Below are positions 36,005-46,598 of a DNA stretch of 64,000 nucleotides, piece after piece. The notes below the pieces were generated by a model. That model saw nothing but the letters and a program-made list of their open reading frames with translations. It was not told the origin of the DNA and made no database searches. The number at the start of each line of letters is the position of its first letter. The first letter of the stretch is position 1. The translations under genes were made by a program, and so were the position numbers. This DNA comes from Parascedosporium putredinis. Lineage: Eukaryota > Ascomycota > Sordariomycetes > Microascales > Microascaceae. The DNA lies in contig CASHTG010000003.1 in assembly GCA_949357655.1 (NCBI GenBank), forward strand, positions 930,001 to 994,000. The letters run 5' to 3'.

Positions 36005-37401
36005 ATGCGTCTCCCCTCGGAATATGTCTCTCCCTCCTCCCCTTCGTCCTCCCCGCCCTGGCCGCCCAGCCTAAGCGGGACTACTGCCCCCGCGCCAGAG
36101 CTCAAGCTCCAGCTCCAGCTCTGAGCCCCCGGTGCCCTCCTCTTCCTCCACCGACGTAGACCCCACCGGCACGTCGGATCCCACCGGCACCACCGAGCCC
36201 TCCGGCACCGCATCCCCACCGCCGAGGGCTACGTCATCGTGTCCCCGACTCGTGCCCTCCCGCCGTGCGGCCCGCCGGAAACCCCATCGGCCAGAGCAAC
36301 GCCGAGTACACCGAGACCACCGGCCTCGAGTACCTGCAGTACCCCGACACCCGCTTCGCCATCCACAACAGCACCCAGGGCACCTTCTACCTCGACATGT
36401 CTGACGCCCGCCAGCTCGCCGTCTCCGACGAGGACGGCGACACCCTCATCATCTACGAGAACGGCACCTACGCCCTCTACGTCGGCAACTGCGAGGCCGC
36501 CGTCATCGGCACCTGGCTCGACCCGGCCGAGGGCGCCCCCGTGACCAAGCGCGAGGTCGGCCTCCTCGCCAACCGTGATATCGGCAGCGCCCTGTGCAAG
36601 GATATCCAGTTCTTCTGCCACGAGACCCTCGGCCAGGCCATCCTCGCCATCGGCGCCGACCGCTTCTGCAACGCCGTCGGCGCCACCGTCGGCTCGCGCA
36701 TCGGCGGCGCCATCGGCTTCCTCGGAAACGCCCTCGGCCCCGAGGTCGGCATCCCCACCACCATCATCGGCACCGTCCTCGGCAAGAAGTACGGCCCCGT
36801 CCTCTGCGCCGGCGCCATGGGTGCCCTGCTGTTCAACATGTGCGGTCTCTGCCCCAAGGTCGAGGAGTGCGGCGAGGGCACCATCAAGTGCAGCGAAACC
36901 GGCCCTTGCCAGGACGGCCTCAGCGATCCTAACAACTGCGGTGCTTGCGGCGTTGTGGTAAGTAAACCCCCTTGACGAAAAGAAAGAGAGAGACAGAGAG
37001 AGAGATCGATTCACTAACACGGGTTTTCTTTTTCTCCCAAATAGTGCCCCTCTGGCCGCTGCCGAAATGGACAGTGCACCCAACCCACCTGCAACCAGAG
37101 CGTCTGCGGAAGCCTCTCCAACTGCGACGGCAGCTGCTACTGCTTCACCACCGCCGGCGGCACCGGCTTCTGCGGTCCCAGCACGCCCTGCGCGGGCCTA
37201 GCCGACTGCACCTCCGACTTCGACTGCGCCCAGGGCTCCATCTGCGCCGTCGGTACCTGCTGCGGCAGGAATGTCTGCCACCCGCCCTGCACCCTGCTCG
37301 CCCGCCGGGAACTGCCCAGCCTCGACGCCAACCACACAGACGAGATGTACACCAACGGCTGGGGTGGTATCATGAATGCGCCCGAGGTCCTCTTCTCGTA
37401 A
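36005..37401 (+). CDS. Secreted cysteine-rich protein, unknown function (several frame breaks)
   Basis: Probably an extracellular or wall protein; no enzyme motif was seen. The ATG at 36005 sits in a CACCATG context. With one C restored at 36013-36017 it gives a signal peptide (MRLPLGICLSLLPFVLPALA, then A|QPKRDYC). A Ser/Thr/Pro linker with DPTGTSDPTGTTEPSGT follows. The middle domain contains GTFYLDMSDARQLAVSDEDG and YALYVGNCEAAVIGTWLDP. Next is a long Gly/Ala/Ile-rich segment (GATVGSRIGGAIGFLGNALG) flanked by cysteines. The C-terminal domain is split by an intron (36958-37044, GTAAGT...ATAG) and packed with about 25 cysteines in CxxGxC-like spacing (GLSDPNNCGACGVV|CPSGRC). Further breaks lie near 36,095-36,140, 36,225 and 36,275. 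About 460 residues. It could be a host-interaction or structural protein; that is inference. Confidence 0.75.
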
Positions 37402-38761
37402 AAGGGGAGATGACATCGAAAAAAACAGGGTGGATGCGCAGTTTAAGATGGAGAAAGCAAGGGAGGAAAAGTAGGGGGTTTGCGATGTCTTGGTCGTTGT
37501 TTAAAGTAATCTTCTTACCCATGGGCGAGGTGACATGGAAAATGCCATTGTTTTCTGGCCGAGTCAATCAGCTCGTATGGTTGTAGTAATAGCTTTGCTC
37601 ATTCCAAGAGTAATAATAACATTCCTCCCGACGAACCGAACAAATTTGCCCAAACCCGGTCACTAGCGTGAGAGCCCTGGCCATTCGGATTCCAACAGAC
37701 CGCAATGCTTGGAGAGGTGGGCGCTTTCCTGCAAGTTGATTACTCCGCCCTCAGTGGGAGATGAGACATAGACGTACCCTTGCAGCCTCTCATGAGTAGC
37801 GGTCCGCGAAGAAGAGCCCAGAATGTCGTGAGTGTTACCGGGGATCATTGGCTGGTGTGACTTTCAGATCGTCGCGAGGTCTAGGAGCACCATGAGTGAA
37901 ACGATATATCTCTTCTTAGAGATATAGGGATGCGAGACATGTGTATATAACGAATTATATTAAACCCCGTTACGACTCCACCCTGGCACATAAGACATCT
38001 GGAATCGTGATTATAGTAACGTGATGCAAAGACGTACAAAAAAACAACAACAACCTAGCCACTCAACCGCCGATAGAAGAAAGAAAAAACAAGACGAACT
38101 AGACTGCCCCCGGGGTATCAATTCTCTTTAAATCCCTTCCACAACTAGTCCTGTTTTGCATGAGGTGGAGGCAAGGCAGAAGAAAACGACGGGAAAGAGG
38201 GAATTAATGCTTGAGAATAAAGAGGGATGGGGAGAATAAAAAACGAAATCTCTTGGAGTAGGAGTGTTGGCCGGCCCTGCAGGCTCTGTGTTGATGCTCG
38301 GGACAGACCAAACTGTGGGTATTCTTGACTTTATTAAACACAAACTGAAAGAAAGCCAAAGCCAACAAGGGAGGTGGATATACGGGTATGGCGCATGATT
38401 AGACTGACCGGCTAGATGCGGCCGCGGTAAGGGTGACGATATTATAACTTGTAACGGAGGGTGAAAGGGGAAGGGATATAGGAATGAAGCCTGTCACCCA
38501 TGAAGCGAACAGGGGGCAGGTATACCACGAGTTAGCACCGGGCGAACAACTTATCGCTTCGTTTCCGGTACAAAGACTACAGGTAGACCCAGCCGAAGAT
38601 TGGGTAAGGGGGCGGCAAGCTGGCAGCGCAAGGCAGCTCCTCGTCCGCGGCATCTTGCTAGTGCAACGGGGGTGGGGAGCGCTCGCTTGCTGCCGCAAGC
38701 TTTTGAACCAGGCCAGCGGCCCGGACTCTGGGTGGTCCTCGTCACCGTCTTCTGCGCGCTC
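37402..38761. other. Convergent 3' flanks, nothing recognised
   Basis: Sequence between the secreted-protein gene and the 3' end of the UBTD-like gene. No coding signal was seen. Confidence 0.5.
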
Positions 38762-39889
38762 CTAGCGCTGGAAAACGAGGGCGTTGATGATGTGGCCGGA
38801 CTTCCAGCCCTGGTCCTCGAGAGATGCATTGTCCCTTAGAATCTTGCCTAGGTAGGCGATGCGGACGGATCGATTCGCGGGGAGCTGCGAGGGGAAGAGT
38901 TAGCGACTGTTAGCAAGCGGCGCATGGGGACGGGATCTTCTTACGCCAGACTCCTCTAAAATCTTCCGTGCCACGACCCGAACAGCGTCGGTCTTGGCTA
39001 CAGAGATCTTGACATCTCGCGAGTTCTCGCTGAGGCGGGCAAACACTGTAATTAGGTCCCGGACGTCGACAACGGCCTTGCCCTTCTCTTCTCTCCGGCG
39101 GGAAGCCTCTTCATCGTCGGGGTCGTCCGATTCCTCGAAAGCGGGGGATTTGTTTCGTATCATCCTCGCCCACCGGGCCTGGCGTCTCCTCTGCCGTGGC
39201 CTCCACCATGTTGGTAGGATCGGATATTATCCACTCGTGGAAAGCATAGTAGTTCCCTAGGGCGTCGTACGCACCCTGCGCCAAGTTGCCCGTGGGTAGG
39301 GTAATTTCCGCCGCGTCAAGGATGCTCTGAGCCGTCGCGAGCCCTTCGACCCCGTCTCCAGAAGCGCTCTCCGTGTCCGGAGCCCAAAGCATCTGGAGAA
39401 CGGCATGGAGGGTGGCCCAGACCTCGGGCCGGCCCGTCACACGGGTGTCGAAGAACTCTGCCCGTTCCTTATCGACTGTCACTCTGGTCCATTGTCGATT
39501 CTTCGACGCCCACACGTGGCGTCGCAAGGGCTTGTTTATATGCTGATCGAGGGGCTGTTGGCTGCGTCGGGGCCGTCGCGTGGCGCCGGCGGCGCCGGTG
39601 GTGGAGACCGGGCCGGAAGTGCTTGTTTGGATCGTTTCGTCAGTGGAAGGCTGGTCTTGCCTCGTGGGCTGGGCGTTGATCGCATGTGAGGAAGCCGAGG
39701 TCACGCCATCGACATAAGGTGAGTCGTCGCCCGAAGGGCGGAGGCGCAGCAACCCTGAAAGGAAGGCGTGTCAGTAAGGGCAAGATGCCACTATTTTTGT
39801 TTTTATACTGGACCAGCACATGGCATCGATTCTCGAGAAAAAGAAGCCATATCACAAGGGTTTCTCTCGATAATATCTCTACGTACCAT
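38762..39889 (-). CDS. UBTD-like ubiquitin-domain protein with MGCC N-terminus
   Basis: Homologue of animal UBTD1/UBTD2: an N-terminal UBTD helical domain plus a C-terminal ubiquitin-like fold, probably an adaptor in ubiquitin conjugation. The conserved core is NKPLRRHVWASKNRQWTRV, KERAEFFDTRVTGRPEVWAT and SILDAAEITLPTG. The ubiquitin-like end is ISVAKTDAVRVVARKILEES, then IAYLGKILRDN and GHIINALVFQR. Exons are 39889-39887 (the ATG alone), 39754-38945 and 38884-38762. Exon 2 opens with GGTTGCTGCGCCTCC, so the protein starts MGCCAS, a myristoylation/palmitoylation-type terminus known for this family. Frame breaks at 39733-39740 (a C short on the coding strand) and 39150-39156 (two C's short) are corrected by run length. 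About 312 residues. Confidence 0.87.
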
Positions 39890-40932
39890 TGCTTCGATGT
39901 TGTCTCGTTGCGCCTACTAGGATATGTGGGGAGCAGGCTTGGCTTGCCTCGTTGGGTGAATGTCAGTCGTTCGCCCTCAATGCATGTGGCCAGGGCGTCG
40001 AATTGCCATGATATCGTCCGGAGCTGTGAAGGGTGGTTTCGGGGATAAGAGGTCGAAGGAGAAGAGACGGCTGGGAGAGGAATCGAGAAGGGGGTTTCGG
40101 TTGGAGGATCTTCTTCCCAGAACTCGATTTATGTTTTCCTTTTCTCCTCAGTCTCCTCGCGCACCGGTTGCGGATTGGAGGGGAATATGGAGGGGGAATG
40201 GAGGGTTGGGAATTTCTGGTGACCTAAACTCACAGGGGGAAGAGCACTGGCGTGGACATGAGCGATTCCAGCCGACCGACCTCCGACGCAAGCACCATGA
40301 GTTGGCCTGGGTCCTTCCTGCCAGTTTTCCCCAAAGGGTATGGGGTGGCATGAAATTAGTGAGATTGGGTGGCGATAACACTGTGCTGGGCTGGCATGCC
40401 TACACCAGGTCGCTTCGTACTCCTTGCGCACTAGGGAATCCATAAGGAATGTGCCTCGAACTTGGGGAGCCTCGCCCACATCTTGGCAGGAGCCAGCGCA
40501 GGGCGATTTGCAGGGGGTGGCCACGGTGTGAATATGGCGGTCCTCACGCACGGCCTGGCCAGGAAGCTACAAAGTACCTGATCTGATGGGACAAGTCTCA
40601 GGGAGGGAAGCTTAATTTACGACTTGTCTAGCACTCTCGATCTGGTGGTCTACATCAATTAGATCCAATCCAGCCTGCCAAACTGACAATACCCATAATG
40701 ATGGCATGCAACCACGCTACTCCCACCCAGAGGGAGGCATCATCGAACTTTGGCACGGCGTAGTAGCTTTCTTGTCCTGTTCTTTTACCTTTCGGTTCCC
40801 ATGGCCTGATTTCATGATTTTACAGGGTATCTTTCTTTTGGTTTTCGCTTCTTCTCCGCATCTAGGAGAGGGGATTGGACGAGATGATCATGATTTCGTC
40901 GTCATCCCCCTCTTCCCGAAACCTATTACACT
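39890..40932. other. Intergenic, nothing recognised
   Basis: Promoter side of the UBTD-like gene and 3' flank of mago; both genes are on the minus strand. No gene or clear motif was seen. Confidence 0.5.
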
Positions 40933-41748
40933 TTAGATAGGCTTGATCTTGAAATGAAGCGAGATCAAGCTGAAGACAAGGGCCTTAAGATCTTGGACCA
41001 AATAGTAAAAACCCTAAGTCCCTCCGGATCTGCTGATTCGCTCACGTCGACGAGAGATCCGATCTTGGCCGTCTGTTTGTTTGTTTGTTGGTTAGTCTGC
41101 TGCTGCTACTGCGTGGTGAGAAACACCCTCGTGCTGCGATGCCGCTTACCTCGAAAGAAACGTGCTCTCCTCCGAGCCTGATCTCGAGTTCCTGGCGACC
41201 ATCCTTATTCTTTGGGGCCATTTCTTGTCGTCTTCCCTGTATGGGGTTAGTCCTTTCTCCTAAGCCAGAACCGCTTGACATCAACGTACTTGAGAATTTC
41301 GCTCGACTTGACGATCCTTCGAATCTCGTCAATCACCGTGGAACTCACGCACACTGCCGGCCAGGTTAGCGCCAGTCCATCACCTCTTTTAGCCTCTGCG
41401 CAGTCCATCTAGACAGGCAGACAAAGGGCAAAAACATACTCTCTTTGCGAATGAGGCTGTCATTCCTATAGTTAGAGTTGTTGGCGTATCGCGCGAGTGC
41501 GCTGCGACCATCCCCAACAACGCGGAAATCGAATTCTGTAGTAAGAAAGGGTCAGCAGCAGTCCTTCTCGATGAACCTTCTCCCCCTACCGTGGAGCTGT
41601 CGGGACACTAACCAAGGAACTCGTGGCCGAAACGACCCGAATGGCCGGAACTGGAAAGCTTGGGGTCAGCCTTGTCTCGTGCCGGATGCGCTGGCTTTTG
41701 GAGGGGCACAAACTAGTAGCGAAGGTAGAAGCCCTCGTTAGACGCCAT
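40933..41748 (-). CDS. mago: Mago nashi, exon junction complex subunit (six exons)
   Basis: Core exon-junction-complex protein that pairs with Y14 and marks spliced mRNA in the nucleus. Six exons were read by hand: 41748-41714, 41650-41613, 41535-41440, 41353-41290, 41236-41150 and 41072-40933. Together they give about 153 residues. Diagnostic blocks are GFYLRYYSGHSGRFGHEFLE, RYANNSNYRNDSLIRKE, VSSTVIDEIRRIVKSSEILK, DGRQELEIRLGGEHVSFE and TAKIGSLVDVSESADPEGLR. The C-terminus is the canonical LHFKIKPI. All splice phases agree once one C is restored at 41214-41217 and one T (A on the plus strand) at 41007-41011. Exons 1 and 2 are only 35 and 38 nt, so automatic prediction is likely to miss the gene. 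It is divergent from sec26. Confidence 0.93.
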
Positions 41749-42690
41749 CGCGGTGGTTGGTCGAGCGGAATCAGTGTTCTCGTGCTCTCTACTGTGTTAT
41801 GGGCGGCGCTGGAGGGGAATTGAGGTGAAAGGGAGGTCGAAATGGGGGTGCGCTGCGGAAAGTTCGATTTGGGTTCGATGCGTCCAAGTTTAGAGGTAGG
41901 CCCAGCCTTCTCACCGCACAGCTCGTGCACAATTCTAGCGAATTTTGGCGGGTAGACCGATCGGGTTGGATTCGATGGAGGGGCGTAACCTGAGCGCGGG
42001 GCAATAGCTCACTCACTTTCAAGTTGGTGCACCCGGCTTCCATGCGAGAGCCGTCTTGATGCCTGGGCAAAATAAACTTACATAATACGAACACAGCTCT
42101 CTTCGCTCTTGCTGCAACTGCCAGGTGGAACAATGGGGCTCTGGTCCCCACTGAGACAAGGTCAGCTTGGCGTAGGCAAACCACTGAAACTACGCCAAAA
42201 TCACGTGACACTGCCGAAATCTGGCCAGTTAGCCCCCTTAGCCAGGGGTACGTACCAGCAATTGGGGGAAGGAGGGCGAGGGTCGCGCAGGACAGATTCA
42301 CCAAAAGGTGACCCCCTAATAGTGCCATTGATGGTTGACTTGTCCACACCGGCCTCCCAACCCAGCGATAGTGAATATCTCGACCTTGTGTGTGGCGCGC
42401 TGCCATTCAGGCTAGGATTTAGGAGTTCTGACAGCTTTCTCATTGCATGGTCAAGCTTCAGCCGTGTACCTCTTGTCTGCCCTGCCCTCCACCTGTCCTG
42501 ACCTCGAAAGTCGGGTTCCGTTCTCCACTCTCCCAACCTAGGCCTTTGGAGCCACCCCTCGATTTCTGGCGGTCACCTCCTCCCCCATCCTCTACTGGGG
42601 ATCACCCTCGCCTCCGAGTAACACCAACCCGGACCTCACCTGAGCCCGTCAAGCCGGCCCCCATTGCGCGGACCGACAACGTACCACATC
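41749..42690. promoter_or_regulatory. Divergent promoter region of mago and sec26
   Basis: About 0.94 kb separates the two start codons, which point away from each other. Open frames here (for example 41789-42406 minus) show no family similarity. No specific element could be named. Confidence 0.5.
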
Positions 42691-45600
42691 ATGGCGACCT
42701 TTCTCGAAAGCGCTTACAGCCTGGTGCACCAGGACAACACAGCCGATGTCCCCTCCGTCTCGGATCTGCGAATGCAGCTGGAGAAGGGAACCGACGAGAG
42801 CAAGATTGATACCATGAAGCATATCTTGACGATTATGCTCAATGGCGACCCTATGCCCTCCCTTCTCATGCACATTATCCGATTCGTCATGCCCTCCAAG
42901 TCCAAGCCGCTGAAGAAGCTGCTCTACTTCTACTACGAAATATGCCCTAAGCTCGATTCTAGCGGCAAGCTCAAGCAGGAAATGATCTTGGTCTGGTTAG
43001 TTGATGCTCGCTATCTCTTTGATACATCTTCATCGATACTTGAGCCACGGAGCTGAGCATCGCTAACGTAGCTTCAACCCACTCTAGCAACGGCATTCGT
43101 AACGATCTGCAGCATCCTAACGAGTACATTCGTGGAAACACCCTCCGCTTTCTCTGCAAACTCCGGGAGCCTGAGCTCATCGAACCCCTTCTCTCCTCGG
43201 CCCGGGCCTGTCTTGAATACCGCCATGCGTACGTGCGAAAGAACGCCGTGTTTGCCGTAGCGTCCATTTTCCAGCACTCGCCCTCGCTTATCCCCGATGC
43301 CTCCGATCTCATTGCGACTTTCCTCGAAGGCGAGAGTGACGCCACTTGCAAGCGCAACGCTTTTGCTGCCCTTGCTAGCATAGATCATGACCGGGCCCTC
43401 GCCTACCTCAGCCAAGTATTTGACGGAATACCCAATGCAGAGGAGCTTCTTCAGCTCGTTGAGATTGAATTTATCCGAAAGGATGCTGTCCAAAACTCAC
43501 AGAACAAGGTACGGATGGTTGGAGCTTTGGGTTGACTATACGCAGTCACCGCCTTGAAATATTTTTACTGGAGATGGCTAGCTAACGTACAACCCTCTAG
43601 GCCCGTTATCTGCGTCTCATTTTCGATTTGCTCGAGGCTGGCGCTTCCACCGTCGTTTATGAGGCTGCCTCTTCACTCACTGCCCTCACGAACAACCCTG
43701 TCGCTGTCAAGGCCGCCGCTTCCAAGTTCCTCGAACTGAGCATCAAGGAGCCCGATAACAACGTCAAGCTTATTGTCCTTGACCGCGTGGACCAGTTGAG
43801 GAGGAGGAATGAGGGTGTTCTCGACGACCTGGTCATGGAAATTCTCCGCGTTCTTTCTAGCACCGATATCGATGTCCGACGAAAGGCCCTTACCCTCGCC
43901 ATGGAAATGGTCTCGAGCAAGAATGTGGAGGAAGTTGTGCTCCTCCTCAAGAAGGAGCTCTCCAAGACTGTCGATCAGGAGTATGAGAAGAATTCGGAGT
44001 ACCGCCAACTCCTCATCCACTCGATACACCAATGCGCCATCAAGTTCTCTGAAGTGGCCGCCAGCGTTGTCGATCTTCTCATGGACTTCATTGCCGACTT
44101 CCAGAATGCCTCTGCCGTCGACGTGATCAACTTCGTCAAGGAGGTTGTCGAGAAATTCCCCAATCTCCGCGCTGCTATTCTTCCCCGGTTGGTTAGCACT
44201 CTGAGCGAGGTCCGAGCCGGCAAGGTTTACAGGGGTATTCTCTGGATCATTGGTGAGTATTCGCTCGAGGAAAAGAACATTCGCGAGGCCTGGAAGCAAA
44301 TCAGGTCTAGCCTGGGAGAGATTCCCATCCTTGCCTCCGAGCAGCGACTCCTCGACAATGTGGACGTGGACGAGAAGAAGGACGAGGACCAGCTCAACGG
44401 CCATTCCAAGCAAGCTGCTCCCAGCGGTTCCCGACGAGTGCTGGCTGACGGCACCTATGCCACTGAAACTGCCCTGACCAGCCAGTCTTCGGTCGCCGCC
44501 AAGCTGGAGGCTGTCAAGGCGGCGCAAAAGCCCCTCTTCGACAGCTCATCCTCGATGGAGACTACTACCTCGCGACCGTCCTTTCGTCTACCCTCGTGAA
44601 GCTCGTCATGAGGCATGCCGAGATCTCGTCCGACATTTCTCGTACCAACGCCCTCAAGGCCGAGGCCATGCTGATCCTTATTTCCATCGTCCGCGTTGGC
44701 CAGTCCCAATTCGTCAAGGCCCCCATCGACGAGGACTCGGTAGATCGCATCATGTCCTGTGTCCGATCCCTTGCGGAGTTTTCGGCCCACAAGGAGCTCG
44801 AGACCGTCTTCCTCGACGACACCAGGAAGGCCTTCCGAGCCATGGTTCAGGTTGAGGAGAAGAAGCGTGCCGCCAAGGCCGCTGTCGAGAAGGCCAAGAC
44901 CGCGATTCAGGTTGACGATGTGTTCCAGATTAGGCAACTCGCTAAGAAGAATTCCGATTCCGTGGAGCTCATGGACGCTGACCTCGAGCGGGCTACGGGT
45001 GGCGAAGGCGTGTCGGAGGACCTTTCTTCCAAACTCAGCCGCGTCGTTCAGCTTACCGGTTTCTCCGATCCTGTATACGCCGAAGCCTACGTAAAGGTCC
45101 ACCAGTTCGATATCGTTCTCGATGTTCTCCTGGTGAATCAGACAACCGAGACTCTTCAGAACCTAGCTGTCGAGTTCGCTACTTTGGGCGACCTCAAGGT
45201 TGTCGAGAGGCCTACGACGCAGAACCTCGGCCCTCACGACTTCCACAATGTGCAGTGCACCATCAAGGTGTCTTCAACGGATACCGGTGTGATCTTTGGC
45301 AACGTCATCTACGAAGGTGCTCACTCTACCGATACCAACGTCGTTATCCTCAACGACCTTCACGTCGACATCATGGACTACATCCAGCCCGCGACTTGCA
45401 CGGAGACGCAGTTCCGCACCATGTGGAACGAGTTTGAATGGGAGAATAAGGTCAACATCAACGCCAAGTGCAAGTCGCTCCGTGACTACCTCGACCAACT
45501 TATGGCGTGCACCAACATGAACTGCCTCACCCCCGAGGCTAGTATGAAGGGCGACTGCCAATTCCTGAGCGCCAATCTTTACGCTCGCAGCGTGTTTGGT

Positions 45601-45838
45601 AAGTGCTTTGTCCGGGGAACGGGGAGAATGTGCTGCTCGGCGTCCTGGGGCGGCCGTATGCTACTGATATGATGCTAACCAATATATAGGTGAGGATGCT
45701 TTGGCCAACTTGAGCATCGAACAACAGGGTGAGGATGGTACGATTACCGGATTCGTGAGGATAAGAAGCAGGTCACAGGGTCTGGCACTGAGCCTGGGCT
45801 CGCTGAAAGGGCTGAACAAGATTGGAAGTGCTGCCTAG
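42691..45838 (+). CDS. sec26: Coatomer subunit beta (Sec26)
   Basis: Beta subunit of the COPI coat, acting in Golgi-to-ER vesicle transport. Exons are 42691-42995, 43088-43508, 43601-45598 and 45690-45838, giving 957 residues, the expected length. The N-terminal adaptin-like HEAT solenoid (KHILTIMLNGDPMPSLLMHI, HPNEYIRGNTLRFLCKL, RHAYVRKNAVFAV) runs to about residue 550. After a charged linker (DVDEKKDEDQLNG) comes the beta-COP C-terminal domain (VQLTGFSDPVYAEAYVKVHQ, TMWNEFEWENKVNIN, LTPEASMKGDCQFLSANLYA). One frame break at 44531-44534 (one C short) lies exactly between EAVKAAQKP and LRQLILDGDYYLATV. The other three splice junctions are in phase with CTAAC branch sites. It is head-to-tail with rpt5 downstream. 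Confidence 0.96.
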
Positions 45839-46598
45839 GTAACCTCAAACCCCCGGGCGTGCTATAATGATGCGGTAAAAGAACTGGCGAGAAATGTTGG
45901 ATCCCCAGTTGCGTGTTCCAAGCGGCGTTAACACCAAAGATGGTGGCGAGGACAGAGAGTTATGGGAATGAGTGATGCAAAATGGGTTATGCCTACGACT
46001 TTCTCCAGACTTAGTTGTTAGTAGATTCGAATTTCCGAGATTTCTTTTCGGTTTCGGAAGTTGTCATCAAAAATATATCTAGTTCTTGGTTCATGCTGCC
46101 CGTAGCTTCAATTAGCACACCGAGCACGAGCATTAGGCTTTCCAGACGGTGAGCCTCTGTTGGTGCCCCTGCCAATCATCGCCATGATCATAATATTAGA
46201 TGGCAGAAGTGCGTGGAAGTATGTGATTAGTCATCCTAGAAGAGCTGTCGGAATCGTTGTGGCAATTGGTCTGTGCACGCTCAAGGCTGCTCTGTGGATT
46301 ACGCGAGCTCGCCCATTACCTGAAGTGAAGGCTGATGCTGAACAGCTCCTGCGCAATGCTTTTGGTAGCATTTCCATCATCAAAACAGACCACCACCCTT
46401 CCCTCTTCCCAACGGCACGGCAGACTACCCCCTGCCTTCCTCTCTTCTTTTATCGTCACACTCCGAAATCGAAAACCCACCCAATAATAGCGTAATTTGA
46501 GATTATATCCTGACGCCCGCCTTTGCAACCTGCTCCCTCCTCTGTAAATCGACGACGCCTACCTTCCGCCACCTTTTATCCCGCCCTCCTCCTCCATC
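45839..46598. other. Intergenic between sec26 and rpt5
   Basis: 3' flank of sec26 and promoter of rpt5, about 760 bp. I looked for but did not see a clear proteasome-associated control element. The plus-strand frame at 46160-46495 has no similarity. Confidence 0.5.

Noticed and set aside
36229..37083. 284-codon minus-strand frame opposite the secreted protein
   Set aside because: Antisense shadow caused by strong C-ending codon bias on the plus strand.
41789..42406. 205-codon minus-strand frame between mago and sec26
   Set aside because: It lies in the divergent promoter, has no recognisable domain, and overlaps upstream sequence of mago in a composition typical of leaders.
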